A stretch of DNA of 64,000 nucleotides from Sthenelais limicola (GCA_942159475.1 OW804094.1:134774755-134838754); one strand, 5' to 3'. Counted from the first letter of the stretch, positions 40,601-45,676 are shown. A program made the numbers and translations. The notes: generated by a model from the letters alone, not told the origin.

Positions 40601-40615
40601 GAAACTGCATGTTAA
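2409..40615 (+). CDS. Receptor-type tyrosine-protein phosphatase, tandem catalytic domains (3' part of gene)
   Basis: The gene encodes the cytoplasmic part of a membrane receptor that removes phosphate from phosphotyrosine. Coding exons: 2409-2485, 4949-4985, 7412-7509, 8963-9079, 9860-10011, 12306-12441, 13215-13364, 14327-14426, 23080-23156, 23614-23745, 23907-24029, 32289-32467, 34814-34949, then 37238-37324 or 39806-40615. All borders are AG/GT and all phases match. D1 runs from its YVNASYID strand to VQYEFIYDVV. D2 runs from DYINAVYVD to DEYKLLYDSL or VEYIYCYTF. The D1 signature is HCGSGAGRTG; in D2 the matching stretch is ISKNGVSRSG, without the catalytic Cys. Layout resembles vertebrate RPTPs of the K/M/T/U or A/E groups, but the ectodomain needed to name the subfamily is outside the window. 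The 5' end is missing. Confidence 0.93.
3219..3617. mobile_element. MITE family A (GTCAC-type TIR), about 400 bp
   Basis: The left end caggaaaatgagtcacaa and the right end ttgtgactcattttcctg are inverted repeats, followed outward by tgtgacacatcacata. The interior is AT-rich and has no transposase, so this is a non-autonomous element. Other copies are listed separately. Confidence 0.8.
4201..4443 (-). mobile_element. MITE family C (AGGTTCTGCAAGC type), reverse copy
   Basis: It carries the family hallmarks in reverse: cgtaaacgtatccgtatctc near the left, gcgacgtaattcac, and cgtaattgagataggtttgc near the right. It is about 240 bp. ORFs at 4003-4378 are chance frames in it. Confidence 0.75.
4949..4985 (+). 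CDS. RPTP D1 small exon (AYIAAQG)
   Basis: This 37-base exon lies between cttttcag and gtaagt. It encodes AYNKPKAYIAAQ and the first base of Gly, corresponding to the conserved FIATQGP strand. It is the smallest constitutive exon, and its phase fits both neighbours. Confidence 0.92.
5372..5553. mobile_element. MITE with CAGTGGAACCTC terminal repeats
   Basis: The left end cagtggaacctctc and right end gcgaggttccactg form inverted termini flanked by TA. The interior has repeated ggtggtctc/gagaccacc blocks. This type of element is common in invertebrate genomes and probably uses a Tc1/mariner-group transposase. Confidence 0.8.
5727..6050. mobile_element. MITE family E, second copy
   Basis: It shares gcgcatgtctgttacagtg, the tttctatagatttta block and the right end ctatgcaaatcccctatt with the copy near 1.3 kb. 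Confidence 0.72.
7412..7509 (+). CDS. RPTP D1 exon (DFWRMVWQ motif)
   Basis: It encodes PSRHTITDFWRMVWQEN and then IVMATNVFEHAR, matching the conserved TxxDFWRMxWE and IVMLTNxxE core. The acceptor is tttttcag and the donor gtaata. It ends in phase 0. Confidence 0.95.
7575..7803. mobile_element. Palindromic MITE family D, copy 1
   Basis: A long hairpin with a left arm from tagggagatttagca and a right arm ending tgctaaatctccctaa. The centre contains ctgcaatgcagatgccctcg. Arms pair over roughly 90 bases each. ORFs on both strands here are hairpin artefacts. Confidence 0.85.
8017..8431. mobile_element. MITE family A, copy 2
   Basis: Termini gatgtgtcacaggaaaatga and gtgactcatttccctgaaac are inverted repeats. 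The interior shares the gatcaagccgattctaatga block with other copies. Confidence 0.82.
8963..9079 (+). CDS. RPTP D1 exon (CEKYW motif)
   Basis: The 39 codons encode QQCEKYWHNQ, corresponding to KCxxYWP, and the strand TFRIKR before the acid loop. The acceptor is tttccag and the donor gtaagt. It is in phase 0 at both ends. Confidence 0.94.
9122..9449. repeat. Long imperfect inverted repeat (foldback element)
   Basis: tcagttaacgtcg, ccattcttttccaaccc and ttttcggaggat on the left reappear inverted as atcctccgaa, gggttggaaaagaatgg-like and cgacgttaactga on the right. It lies 43 bases after an RPTP exon. Confidence 0.7.
9860..10011 (+). CDS. RPTP D1 exon (acid loop and start of signature)
   Basis: It encodes VVKQFQFANWSDHDCPNP and ends with ILVHCG, so the signature loop is split by the next intron. 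The usual WPD triplet reads WSD; the general-acid Asp is kept and the Pro lost. The acceptor ctgctgcag is preceded by a CT-rich tract. Confidence 0.95.
10144..10275. repeat. Short foldback element with GGCCCATTCACATTAC end
   Basis: The left aaggcccattcacattac pairs with the right gtaatgggaatggacctt. The interior is rich in cggctg/cagccg. Confidence 0.6.
10840..10940. repeat. Foldback element (CTAAGCCGATTCTCATGCG), copy 1
   Basis: ctaagccgattctcatgcga is followed about 50 bases later by its inverse cgcatgagaatcggcttaa. A related copy lies at 37435-37545. Confidence 0.75.
12020..12125 (+). mobile_element. MITE family C, 5' half only
   Basis: It begins agggaggttctgcaagc and contains ctcaattacgtaaccg and aattacgtcgcatttt. 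It breaks off after aaattgtgaaatgaaac, with no right end. Confidence 0.75.
12306..12441 (+). CDS. RPTP D1 exon (rest of catalytic signature)
   Basis: Together with the previous exon it gives HCGSGAGRTG, which keeps the catalytic Cys and Arg of C-X5-R. It continues with TFIALDAMLD and ends RMNMIRNL. The Q-loop position normally read as MIQ or MVQ is MIR here. Confidence 0.95.
12523..12771. mobile_element. MITE family B (GGGTGAAATCGCC type), copy 1
   Basis: The left end agggtgaaatcgcctgaaaa and right end cattttctgaagatctgacc are diverged inverted termini. Internal blocks aagacaaaataaggttcaa and actcagatatacctagta are shared with other copies. Confidence 0.8.
12972..13035. mobile_element. MITE family B, terminal fragment
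   Basis: Only the gggttatttgagagga...aaggcgaattgtacattttc end is present, about 200 bases from a full copy. Confidence 0.6.
13215..13364 (+). CDS. RPTP D1 last helix and start of D1-D2 linker
   Basis: The 50 codons begin VQYEFIYDVVVMYL, the closing helix of D1 (QYxFIYxAxxEYL in the family), and continue as a charged linker ending GFEREFK. The acceptor is catttcag and the donor gttagt. Phase is 0 at both ends. Confidence 0.93.
13493..13724. mobile_element. Palindromic MITE family D, copy 2
   Basis: It starts attagggagatttagcaacc and ends ggttgctaaatctccctaat, with arms pairing throughout. The centre ctgcaatgcagatgcccttg is shared with copies 1 and 3. Confidence 0.88.
13922..14142 (+). repeat. 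CT-rich microsatellite (CTCTCTTTCTCCCT)n
   Basis: Irregular units of ctctctctttctccct lie about 185 bases upstream of the linker exon. The tract is complementary to the GA tracts at 16475-16694 and 22506-22831. ORFs here are low-complexity artefacts. Confidence 0.92.
14327..14426 (+). CDS. RPTP D1-D2 linker exon
   Basis: This 100-base exon encodes VVPKLTVGE and then GHRAENRRKSRDIMLQP, matching the AENxxKNR segment that opens D2. It ends in phase 1, so skipping it would shift the frame and remove D2. The upstream intron carries a long CT tract (13922-14142), and the downstream intron carries complementary GA tracts. Confidence 0.92.
15123..15370 (+). mobile_element. MITE family C, full copy
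   Basis: Left gagagattctgcaagcaaac, internal aattacgtcgcatttttatg, right agacatgctgaacctccc. Inside the right half are gatacggatacgtttacg repeats inverse to gtaaccgtgtccgtatc on the left. Confidence 0.82.
15481..15814. mobile_element. MITE family A, copy 3
   Basis: Termini atatgtgatgtgttactgat and ctgtaacacatcacatat. The ORF at 15490-15747 is contained in it and has no protein signal. Confidence 0.82.
16150..16300 (+). repeat. Possible retroposon tail with tctaatctaat repeats
   Basis: gttttctaatccaatctaatct and, about 80 bases later, gtttctaatctaatctaat resemble duplicated 3' tails of LINE- or SINE-like elements. No coding part is seen. Confidence 0.3.
16320..16738. mobile_element. MITE family A right half, split by a GA array
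   Basis: The interior (gtaggagtcggcttgatctc) and tgcgacttgtgactcattt match family A. The terminus is then interrupted by GGGAGAAAGAGAGA repeats and resumes as ctgtgtcacatcacata at about 16720. Confidence 0.75.
16475..16694 (+). repeat. GA-rich microsatellite (GGGAGAAAGAGAGA)n inside a MITE terminus
   Basis: Irregular gagagagggagaaa units interrupt the right terminal repeat of a family A element. The tract is complementary to the CT array about 2.4 kb upstream. Confidence 0.92.
17565..17863. mobile_element. MITE family A, copy
   Basis: Termini gatgtgttacagaaaaatga and tcattttcctgtggcacatc, with the attggaattcccttgatctc block inside. Confidence 0.8.
18218..18456. mobile_element. MITE family B, copy
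   Basis: It starts gggaaaatgtacaattgaca and ends ttgtacattttcaggcgatt then taacccatata. Internal ttgggttatttgagaggatt is the family hallmark. Confidence 0.78.
18563..18966. mobile_element. MITE family A, copy
   Basis: Termini gttccaggaaaatgagtcac and gactcattttcccgaaacac. The internal run from cttactcagaatgttttcat to attagaatcagcttgatctc matches other copies. Confidence 0.82.
19178..19423. mobile_element. MITE family B, copy
   Basis: Left tatatgggtgaaatcgccag, right cattttctgaaaatcttacc. The ORF 19154-19348 is an artefact of it. Confidence 0.78.
19483..19855. mobile_element. MITE family A copy, followed directly by a (GTAT)n array
   Basis: Left aattatgatgtgccacaggg, right tgactcattttcctgaaacg then catcacaattatg. 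aattatg on both sides may be a target duplication. The tetranucleotide array starts immediately after. Confidence 0.8.
19857..19932 (+). repeat. (GTAT)n microsatellite
   Basis: About 17 tatg units with two interruptions. ORFs here on both strands are artefacts. Confidence 0.95.
20446..20692. mobile_element. MITE family B, copy
   Basis: Left atgggtgaaatcgccagaaa, right ttctgaagatctaacccata. Nearly identical internally to the copy at 12523 (shared ggttcaaaattcagtccaac). Confidence 0.82.
21586..22035 (-). pseudogene. LINE reverse-transcriptase C-terminal fragment
   Basis: Read on the - strand, the frame gives LPHIDYGDIFYSSSSQNYLN, then LQSLQKAALMI, SLKNRRESHILDL and FKRSYISKLSSLWNGLPDE. This is the typical C-terminal region of non-LTR (jockey-like) reverse transcriptases. 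The catalytic domain and endonuclease are missing, so this is a dead 5'-truncated copy. It is cut at its 5' side exactly where a family B MITE starts, and a stop codon interrupts the 3' end (GTC TAG). Confidence 0.75.
22036..22281. mobile_element. MITE family B copy abutting the LINE fragment
   Basis: Left tatatgggccgggttgcccc, right ttctctcaagaattcacccat-like end. Internal atttggattatttaagagga matches the family. Confidence 0.7.
22310..22490. mobile_element. MITE family A, truncated copy followed by a GA array
   Basis: The right end ttttgcgacttgtgactcat is intact. The left side is shortened (atgatgtgttatctaccagg). The GA-rich array begins about 15 bases after the end. Confidence 0.75.
22506..22831 (+). 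repeat. GA-rich microsatellite (GAGAGAGGCGAGA)n
   Basis: Irregular gagagagaggcgag, agacagag and gggagagaaa units. Overlapping ORFs on both strands are low-complexity artefacts. Confidence 0.93.
23080..23156 (+). CDS. RPTP D2 exon (DYINAVYVD)
   Basis: It encodes ERARPYLITHDS and then TDYINAVYVD, the D2 counterpart of NDYINAVFVD. It follows an 8.65 kb intron. The acceptor is ttttttcag and the donor gtaagt. Confidence 0.94.
23614..23745 (+). CDS. RPTP D2 exon (WRLVYDY)
   Basis: The 44 codons encode NAYIVTQWPLKSTVNDIWRL and then PTMVLLNDM, corresponding to the D2 motifs FILTQAPLPSTVxDFWRLVYDY and IVMLND. Trp replaces the usual Ala or Gly after TQ. Confidence 0.95.
23907..24029 (+). CDS. RPTP D2 exon (FWP ... 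FRIRK)
   Basis: The 41 codons encode AYPRFWPSVPG, corresponding to CPQYWP, then PFGPLTIELES, and end VFRIRK. The donor gtaagg is in phase 0. The next constitutive exon is 8.26 kb away; the small cassette exons lie between. Confidence 0.94.
24995..25066 (+). CDS. Putative RPTP cassette exon A (72 nt)
   Basis: A strong acceptor (tttccttttcag) opens 24 codons, PRKFDDLMDDFLLYL and then ARKYAPRAE, closed by gtaata. It is phase 0 at both ends, so it could be inserted in frame after FRIRK. It closely resembles cassette B (P-R/K-K-F/Y-x-x-L-M-D), which argues for exon duplication. Use in mRNA is inferred. Confidence 0.6.
26023..26125 (+). other. Possible further cassette-like open segment
   Basis: After acagcacag the frame reads PKRENNLVEDRF, SSLADRLYKRENKKK and then a gttgtg donor. 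It is helix-like and basic like cassette B and stays open into it. However, the apparent end is not in phase, so its role as an exon is doubtful. Confidence 0.2.
26174..26233 (+). CDS. Putative RPTP cassette exon B (60 nt)
   Basis: The acceptor is ttatatttcag and the donor gtatta. The 20 codons read PKKYEALMDYLKKRGTKRPE. It is phase 0 at both ends and similar to cassette A at protein and nucleotide level, including the shared end GAA before the donor. It is likely an alternative exon in the loop after FRIRK of D2. Confidence 0.58.
28618..28671 (+). CDS. Putative RPTP cassette exon C (54 nt)
   Basis: The acceptor tctatatttcag leads into HLKYKDIPTHLLEAGEVT. The donor is gtacat, or gtcacg six bases earlier. 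It shares AAGTAC..AAG with cassette B and is in phase 0. Similarity to A and B is weaker, so membership in the same cassette family is tentative. Confidence 0.5.
29590..29822. mobile_element. MITE family B, copy
   Basis: Left gggtcagattttcagaaaat, right cattttctggcgacttcacc. Internal gggttatttgagaggatcgg. Confidence 0.8.
30322..30345 (+). other. Possible 24-nt micro-exon
   Basis: A gtttag acceptor and a gtgagt donor frame AVHARRLR in phase 0 inside the same 8.26 kb intron. The polypyrimidine tract is weak, and such pairs arise by chance. Confidence 0.15.
30654..30873. mobile_element. Palindromic MITE family D, copy 3
   Basis: Starts atagggagatttagcaaaca, ends ggttgctgaatctccctatt. The centre is in the opposite orientation to copies 1 and 2 (gccgagggcatctgcattgc). 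Confidence 0.88.
30927..31070. mobile_element. MITE family A, short internally deleted copy
   Basis: Both ends are present (gatgtgtcaaaaggaaaatg and actcattttcctgtaacaca), but only about 140 bases in total. Confidence 0.78.
31282..31302 (+). other. Possible 21-nt micro-exon
   Basis: tatctatttag and gtaagg frame TIGCLDE in phase 0, again in the large D2 intron. Only the splice signals support it. Confidence 0.18.
32271..32288 (+). other. Alternative 18-nt extension of D2 exon (TLVSLQ)
   Basis: The upstream acceptor tcttccacag has a better pyrimidine tract than the downstream one. It adds six codons in phase 0 with no stop, so either or both acceptors may be used. Confidence 0.4.
32289..32467 (+). 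CDS. RPTP D2 exon (acid loop to start of signature)
   Basis: It encodes AMSSQTEETARTMKMFQI, RNWPNNHKVP and VERWQ, and ends TCVISK, split with the next exon. WPN stands where WPD or WPE is usual. The position of the catalytic HC reads IS. I chose the acceptor cccttcag at 32288 because FRIRK-AMSSQTEETARTMKMFQ has normal family spacing. An upstream acceptor (ttccacag, 32270) would add TLVSLQ in frame. Confidence 0.93.
32903..32962. mobile_element. MITE family C, end fragment
   Basis: attaggaaggctctgcaagt then ctaaacgtatccgtatctc match family C ends without the middle. Confidence 0.5.
33423..33900 (+). repeat. Minisatellite of about 60-75 bp units, split by a MITE
   Basis: Units contain gtagcctgaacttt, gcaccatttccata and actacttacattgcgctagc. 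About four diverged copies are present, two on each side of the family B element at 33530-33764. Confidence 0.75.
33530..33764. mobile_element. MITE family B inserted in the minisatellite
   Basis: Left ggggtcagatcttcagaaaa, right ctgaaaaatctgacccat. attg on both sides may be the target duplication. Confidence 0.8.
33993..34190. mobile_element. MITE family B, copy
   Basis: Left tatatgagtgaaatcaccag, right gtacaagatctgacccatat. Confidence 0.75.
34550..34790. mobile_element. MITE family B, copy just upstream of a D2 exon
   Basis: Left atgggtcagattttcagaaa, right cattttctgaaaatctgacc. It ends about 24 bases before the acceptor of the 34814 exon. Confidence 0.82.
34814..34949 (+). CDS. RPTP D2 exon (NGVSRSG pseudo-signature)
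   Basis: It completes ISKNGVSRSGCYTAISIAWD, then DIFRAVKTIKTNRPQLVENI, matching the D2 pattern HCxNGxSRSGxY..DVFxAVKxLRxxRPxMVEx. The Arg of the loop is kept, while the catalytic Cys is replaced by Ser in the preceding exon. The donor gtgagt is in phase 0. Confidence 0.95.
35248..35452. repeat. GC-rich foldback element
   Basis: ccactggctgcggtaagctc and ggtaagcctt on the left are mirrored by aaggcttaccgcagagctta and ccagccagtgg on the right. An inner pair aggtcctgcct/aggcaggacct forms a second stem. Confidence 0.8.
36825..37177. mobile_element. MITE with TATAGTCTGTCCGAAAAGTA termini
   Basis: Left tagtctgtccgaaaagtagt, right actatttttcggacagacta. Inverted termini extend over about 50 bases and are flanked by TA, as expected for Tc1/mariner-group elements. 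No transposase inside. Confidence 0.85.
37238..37324 (+). CDS. RPTP alternative last exon 1 (short tail)
   Basis: The acceptor is ctgctttcag. The exon encodes DEYKLLYDSLLHYIRKQDAL, then ADHHVTRL and a stop, giving the final D2 helix with a very short tail. An AATAAA lies about 845 bases downstream (38169), so the 3'UTR could hold the open but unrecognisable reading frame 37642-38127. Confidence 0.88.
   Translation, partial: DEYKLLYDSLLHYIRKQDALADHHVTRL
37435..37545. repeat. Foldback element (CTAAGCCGATTCTCATGCG), copy 2
   Basis: gggcctaatccactaagccg is mirrored by gctcagtggaatgggccc. Related to 10840-10940. Confidence 0.75.
38169..38174 (+). terminator. Candidate poly(A) signal AATAAA for short RPTP isoform
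   Basis: It is an AATAAA hexamer in the sequence after the first alternative last exon. Another occurs near 38838. Confidence 0.35.
39806..40615 (+). CDS. RPTP alternative last exon 2 (269-residue tail with 16-residue repeats)
   Basis: The acceptor is tgctatcttcag. The exon starts VEYIYCYTFMVVLLDFL, a second version of the final D2 helix (compare DEYKLLYDSLLHYI and, in D1, VQYEFIYDVVVMYL). It then runs open for about 245 residues: a His-rich patch (GDHHHHTHH), about five and a half copies of a 16-residue unit (VKT[RQ]ESKLSEN[YD]PGSR), and a Ser/Asn-rich end. TAA is at 40613-40615, with AATAAA eight bases further on. The tail is hydrophilic and low in complexity; its function is unknown. Confidence 0.8.
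   Translation: MEYIYCYTFMVVLLDFLSSRQPNLIPRSDSGLGRWEDRPKPQVPPVDQSRKGDHHHHTHHPCEQNGPGPSIVKTRESKLSENYPGSRVKTRESKLSENDPGSRVKTQESKLSENDPGSRVKTRESKLSENDPGSRVKTQESKLSENYPGSRVKTRESKLSQCLVSPTQNETISRNGLRNKAWHNSPRPSQPYCSKVNYNSDIVLLRESVPKTILSNCNETLSLSKDLPPNKYQYYHPSHIISLCNKIQRGVGKEIILWKKSRTVMETAC
40019..40288 (+). repeat. In-frame 48-bp tandem repeat, five full copies plus a partial
   Basis: The unit encodes VKTRESKLSENYPGSR. Copies differ at two sites only (Arg/Gln at position 4, Tyr/Asp at position 12). The unit length is a multiple of three, so copy-number change keeps the frame. The near identity suggests recent expansion. Confidence 0.9.
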
Positions 40616-40622
40616 ACAGTCT

Positions 40623-40628
40623 AATAAA
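40623..40628 (+). terminator. Candidate poly(A) signal AATAAA for long RPTP isoform
   Basis: It lies eight bases after the stop of the distal last exon. This is very close to the stop, so a later signal may be used instead. Confidence 0.3.
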
Positions 40629-41030
40629 TTCAGAAGCAATGTTCCCTATCATAACCTTCATTCTGTTGAATTTCAAGGTTTTCATAATGAAAATCTAGAC
40701 TAGATTGTACTTTCATTCAAATTAAATATAACAATCGTTTCCTAGTGCACACATAGTCATCTGTTTGCACATATCTTAATATAACAAAGAGAGTAAATAG
40801 ATTCTATTTTTAGGATTTTAGTTTCATGACTAACTTTAATTGTGTTTTCCATTCATGCTCTCACCATTTGATTACTTCAGTCAACTTTGACTGGTGTTGG
40901 TAAGTGATAGCCATTACCTGTCATTATGCTTCGTGATATTTATCTATGTGTTTTCTCGTTGATGTCGGGTAGATTTTAGTATTCAGTAGAATTGATGCAT
41001 GTTTTTAATCTTGTTTTCGTTTCTTCAATT

Positions 41031-41272
41031 AGTAGGGAGATTCCGCAAGCAAACCTCTCTCAATTACGTAACAGTATCCTATTTTTTTGTGAATTACGTC
41101 GCATCTTTATGTATAGAAAATAAATAGTGAGATGAAACGTTTTGTTTGATATGGTACGTTACGTTTTCCCGCCATGTTTTGCCGAACCTCATTCATCCTT
41201 TTAACGTATGTTTGTATATCAGAGATAAGGATACTTTTGCGTATACGTTAGACTTGCTGAACCTCCCTATTG
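41031..41272 (+). mobile_element. MITE family C, copy
   Basis: Left tagggagattccgcaagcaa, right agacttgctgaacctcccta. Confidence 0.82.
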
Positions 41273-41712
41273 TTACTGTCTTTACGTTCGTTTTCCATTT
41301 GAGGATTTCCACACATGCTGGGTTTTTACTAAACATATGTAAACAATCATCATTTAGAATTAAATTGTATTCCTTTATTGTTTTCCAATCTATACGCACA
41401 CAATTGTCTTTAATTATTTACAAAATGCTTTTGGTCAGTTCATTGCCTATTTTCAAAGATTTGCAAACTAAACAACTCCTTCGAAATTTCTAAATGATTC
41501 CTTCAAAACAAAATGTCCGATTCGATGTCTGTAAGCTTTGCTTTACCCCATACACCGATCGATCATAAAAAGAAATTGTTTTCTTATGAAATGTCTAATC
41601 AATTCCCAACTCTATTAGCACAAATGTATCTTAAACCCATTCATATTATATAGTGACATAACACTGTATGGTAGGAACTTCCAACGTTGTTACAGAGATA
41701 AATTTCATTAAT

Positions 41713-41957
41713 AGGGAGGTTCTGCAAGCAAACGTACCTCAATTACGTAACCGTATCCCTATATGTTTTGTGAATTACGTTGCATTTGTATGTATAAAAC
41801 ATAAATTTTGAGATAATAATTTTGCTTGATATGTTACGTTACCTTTTTCCCACCATGTTTTGCTGAACCTCTTTCTTCCGTTAACGTACGTTTGTATCAC
41901 CAGAGATACGGATACGTTTAGGATTAAGTATAGGTTAGCCTGGCTTAACCTCCCTAA
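41713..41957 (+). mobile_element. MITE family C, copy
   Basis: Left agggaggttctgcaagcaaa, right gcctggcttaacctccct. About 440 bases from the previous copy in the same orientation. Confidence 0.82.
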
Positions 41958-42167
41958 ATTATCCGCATTATACCATTGTTTCTGTCCCGATTCAAGGCTG
42001 AAATACTATATGAGACTTGCCGCTATGTAACTAAGCGGGATCAACTGTACATTTTGCTGGGGTGGTACTTATGTGCTTCAGCAATTCTCTGTCTAATGAG
42101 AACATGATACATGTAACAATAAAGCAATTTTTGTGACAAACCGAGTTACGTCCATGCATGTTTTCCC

Positions 42168-42408
42168 ACATGGGTCTGGGCGACGGAAAATGGACAATTG
42201 GCCTTCACCAATTCTGTGAAATAAGCTGAAGGAAAATGAGGTTTAAAGCACGGACCAACATAACTGAACAGAGCTTTTTGGAATCGACGCAATTTAACAA
42301 ACATAATCGGACATACCCAATATTTATAATTTTTCAGCCTAATTTAACAGAATTTATTAAATGTGAAGAGCTGCCGATTGTACATTGTCCGACGCCCTGA
42401 CTCATTCA
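42168..42408. mobile_element. MITE family B, copy with variant ends
   Basis: Left gggtctgggcgacggaaaat, right cattgtccgacgccctgact. The ends pair better with each other than in most family copies. Confidence 0.75.
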
Positions 42409-42717
42409 TATGTATATAGGAGTGCACCATAGGTAGCCTTAGAAAATTTGAGAGAATTTTAGAGTGAAATTTCGTTGGCACGCTTGTGTGTGACTATTGT
42501 GATTAGTGTAGGTACCAAACTACTTTTTAAAAGATACAATATTTTGATCATTGAGGTTAAAACATTACGTTCTGCAACTCGTATTAAATACATCAATCAG
42601 GATGGATATGATTCTTTTCCTCTTTGCTGATCATTATTGTCCTCTGTCGTGCCTATATGGTCTTCGTGCTATGTATATCAACTTTCTTATATACAAGAGT
42701 CGCAGTGCTATGTAATT

Positions 42718-43091
42718 ATATGTGATGTGTCACAGAATAATATGACACAAGTCGCACAAAATGGATGTTGAGATATCATCATATTTGAAAATATTAGATC
42801 AAACTCATTCCAATGATGGTGAACATTGGGATTCAATAAGTATTTCCATATTTTTGTATGCATGTGAAAAATGTAAGCGATATTTCCCAATGGTCAACCA
42901 CAAAGTAGTTAATATACTCTAAGATATAGATATATTCATTACACAGTCTTGGATTTTGGTATATGTATTCATTCTACTAACAGCGCAAAACACTCCCAAA
43001 ACATTCTGAACAAGGGTTCACGTTGAAAAACATTTGAGAAACATCATTTTGTGCGACTTGTGAATCATTTTCCTAGAACGCATCACATATT
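42718..43091. mobile_element. MITE family A, copy
   Basis: Left tatgtgatgtgtcacagaat, right cattttcctagaacgcatca. Confidence 0.8.
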
Positions 43092-43450
43092 GGATACAAT
43101 CTCCAATACTTAAATATTTACGATATTTAGACAGATATTACAGAAGCAACAATTAAACAATATAACAGTTAAATATCAAGCCCATAGCAAGGCGAGAAAT
43201 AAAAAAGAATCTCCCTTCGTGTTTATCACTCGATCGTGGATTTCGTTTGTATCAAAGACAAATCTGCCATTTCAAACAGGGTCTATTGCGAAGAGTTTCA
43301 TGGGAATGGATATTCATAGCCTTGAGGCAAAATTGAGATATCATAATATATAACGTTACAATGCAAATTAATATAATCATATAAATATCGTATACACTAT
43401 AAGATCGTGTAGGCGCGTTGCACGTAACAGTGAAATAATCCCACCTAATA

Positions 43451-44150
43451 GGGGACTTGCATAGCCGCCATCTTGAATCTTGATTTGTGTGGAATTATGG
43501 GACTAATGGTATCTATCTTTTTATAGATTTTTATACTGTATACAGAATAAAATCCATAGAAAACATGTCATGTTCAGCATGGCATATTTATTGGTGCTCC
43601 AATGTCAATATCCATGTGTTATAGGCCTACATGTTTCCATCACACAAGTCTCCATCTTTCCCATCCCTGACATACAACTCCCATAAGTCCATGCGAATCA
43701 AGATTCAATATGTGATGTGTTAAAGGAAAATGAGGCACAAGTCGCAAAAAAGATTTTGAGATATAGAAACACAATTTTAAAATCATATTTAAAAAGATGA
43801 GATCAAGCCGATTCAAATGATGGTTAACATTCGGAGAGCTAATAAATACGCCAATACTTTAGGCTTGATACTTTTATTTTGGAAAAAAAAGTTTGCAATA
43901 TTTCTTGGTGGACCAGTAAAGGTACTAAAATAGACTCCATAAGATGACATTCGAAACACAATGATATATTCAATGCACTGACTTGAAATTTGGTACATAA
44001 ATTGATATGCCTTTATGCGCAACACTACCCAAAAGGGAGAACACTTACACAAAGACATCTTGTGAATAAATCACTTTGGAAATATAAATGTTGCGGCTTG
44101 TGACTCATTTTCCTGGAACACACCACATTTGGTGGACATACAAATCCCCT
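43451..44150. mobile_element. MITE family E copy containing a nested family A element
   Basis: Left aataggggacttgcatagcc, then the family E interior to gcgaatcaagattcaa. There the family A element interrupts it; the family E end acaaatcccctaat resumes after 44130. Confidence 0.7.
43708..44128. mobile_element. MITE family A, nested copy
   Basis: Left tatgtgatgtgttaaaggaa, right tgactcattttcctggaaca. Confidence 0.8.
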
Positions 44151-44237
44151 AATGATAAGATTCAAATACACTATTATTATTACTATTGATGAAACTGGGA
44201 CTCTATTTGATACAAGTTCTCTTTTATTATCTTACAG

Positions 44238-44520
44238 CTGCGTACGAAGAGGTGGCGCGCAAAGGATTTCACAGAGGCAGCGCTACCTATCGGGAGAAAT
44301 GTGTGCATATTCGATGGCTCCCACAGAGGAGGTAGAAAGCAAACCTAAGGTGCACGTCTCAACGTGACAAACAACGTTCTAGTACGTTCAACCTTCCGTC
44401 AGAAGACTGCCCCGTCGACTTCCACCACCATCGAATTTACTGCTACCCAGATAGTGAACTTGGAACGGTCCTTTTTGGATAACGCAGCCAGTCATGTTAT
44501 TGACATTTTCCTTGGTCCAG
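44238..44520 (+). other. Exon-like stretch of unknown gene
   Basis: After a good acceptor (tattatcttacag) the base composition becomes coding-like. One frame reads LRTKRWRAKDFTEAALPIG, then a stop, then VRSTFRQKTAPSTSTTIEF and IVNLERSFLDNAA. Other frames are also partly open. I recognise no family. It may be a degraded exon, a non-coding exon, or two exons. Confidence 0.3.
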
Positions 44521-45376
44521 GTATTTTATTAGGTCAACTGATGAGAGGACCTCTAGGCATATATTACATGATATATACATATATATATACTTTACAGAGA
44601 TGTTCTCTATGTCTCATAGTTTTTGATATTTCACAGTTTCTACTGTTGTTCTCAATTGCTCAAACATACGAGCAAGTACGGCGGCACTTTAGAGAGTCTT
44701 TTAGAAACACAATTTTTCATCTCTGACACAGAGATCAAACAGTCCCACCTAGAATACACCGAGTGTTCTTTTAAAGTACTATAGCGAAGTTTGGAATATC
44801 TACTTTTTCTCCATCTTACGCCTAATAGATCATGATGACATACATTGAATATGATCAAGATAGCTTGTCATAGCACCTTGGTTTTCAATCAAATAATTGA
44901 AATGTTGTGAGGCTTCTTTAATTGCTAGTTTTCAAAACTCCTGCTGAGGTGGCTGCAATTGCGCTGCCAACGTTACGAGTTTGTTATTTCAGTTCAATGC
45001 AACTTTCTGGAATTTTAAAAACGTTAAACCTATCGAAATTATGAAGCTTTCATGCCTTGTCTTGAAGATGATTTAAACGCAATCGCGTTTCAAAACGCTT
45101 CTAAACTATACCCGTACATATAAATAAATAACAGTCATCTGATTCCATCCCCATACATAAATACTGGTGCCAGAGAGCACCTCCAACAGGTTTTCACGCC
45201 AAAAACCAGAGGGCGTATTAGTCGTGGCGGTTGGAGTCAATTTGACGTTGGATCTCCCATGAAATTTTACTTCAAAAAAGAATTTATAACTTTATATAGA
45301 TTTTTGAATTCCTTATTATCTGAAATACTCACAAACAGAGGCCATAACAATGCACGGATACGATTTACATGTATAT

Positions 45377-45618
45377 TAGGGTCAGGATGTCAGAAAATGT
45401 ACAATCGGCAGCTCTACACATTAGCAAATTCCACTAAATTAGGCTGAAAAATCACAAATAACATACTGGATATATCTGAATTTGGTATTGCGTTGTTTTA
45501 ATATATCTGTTCGGTTATATTGAACTGTTTTGAACCTCAGTTTGTCTTCTTAAATTTGATTGATTTTAGAGGATTGGTGAAGGCCAAGTGTACCTCTCCA
45601 GGCGTCCTGACCCTGTAA
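45377..45618. mobile_element. MITE family B, copy
   Basis: Left agggtcaggatgtcagaaaa, right ctccaggcgtcctgaccct. Confidence 0.78.
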
Positions 45619-45676
45619 ATGCTCTATACCTTCTTTTCAACACTTGTTTATACGATATTCCACGTTTCCTAGGTCA

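Larger units (their letters stand above)
40630..44237. other. Intergenic region, transposon-rich
   Basis: It holds two family C, one family B, one family A and one nested family A-in-E element, listed separately. No gene is seen. Confidence 0.6.
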
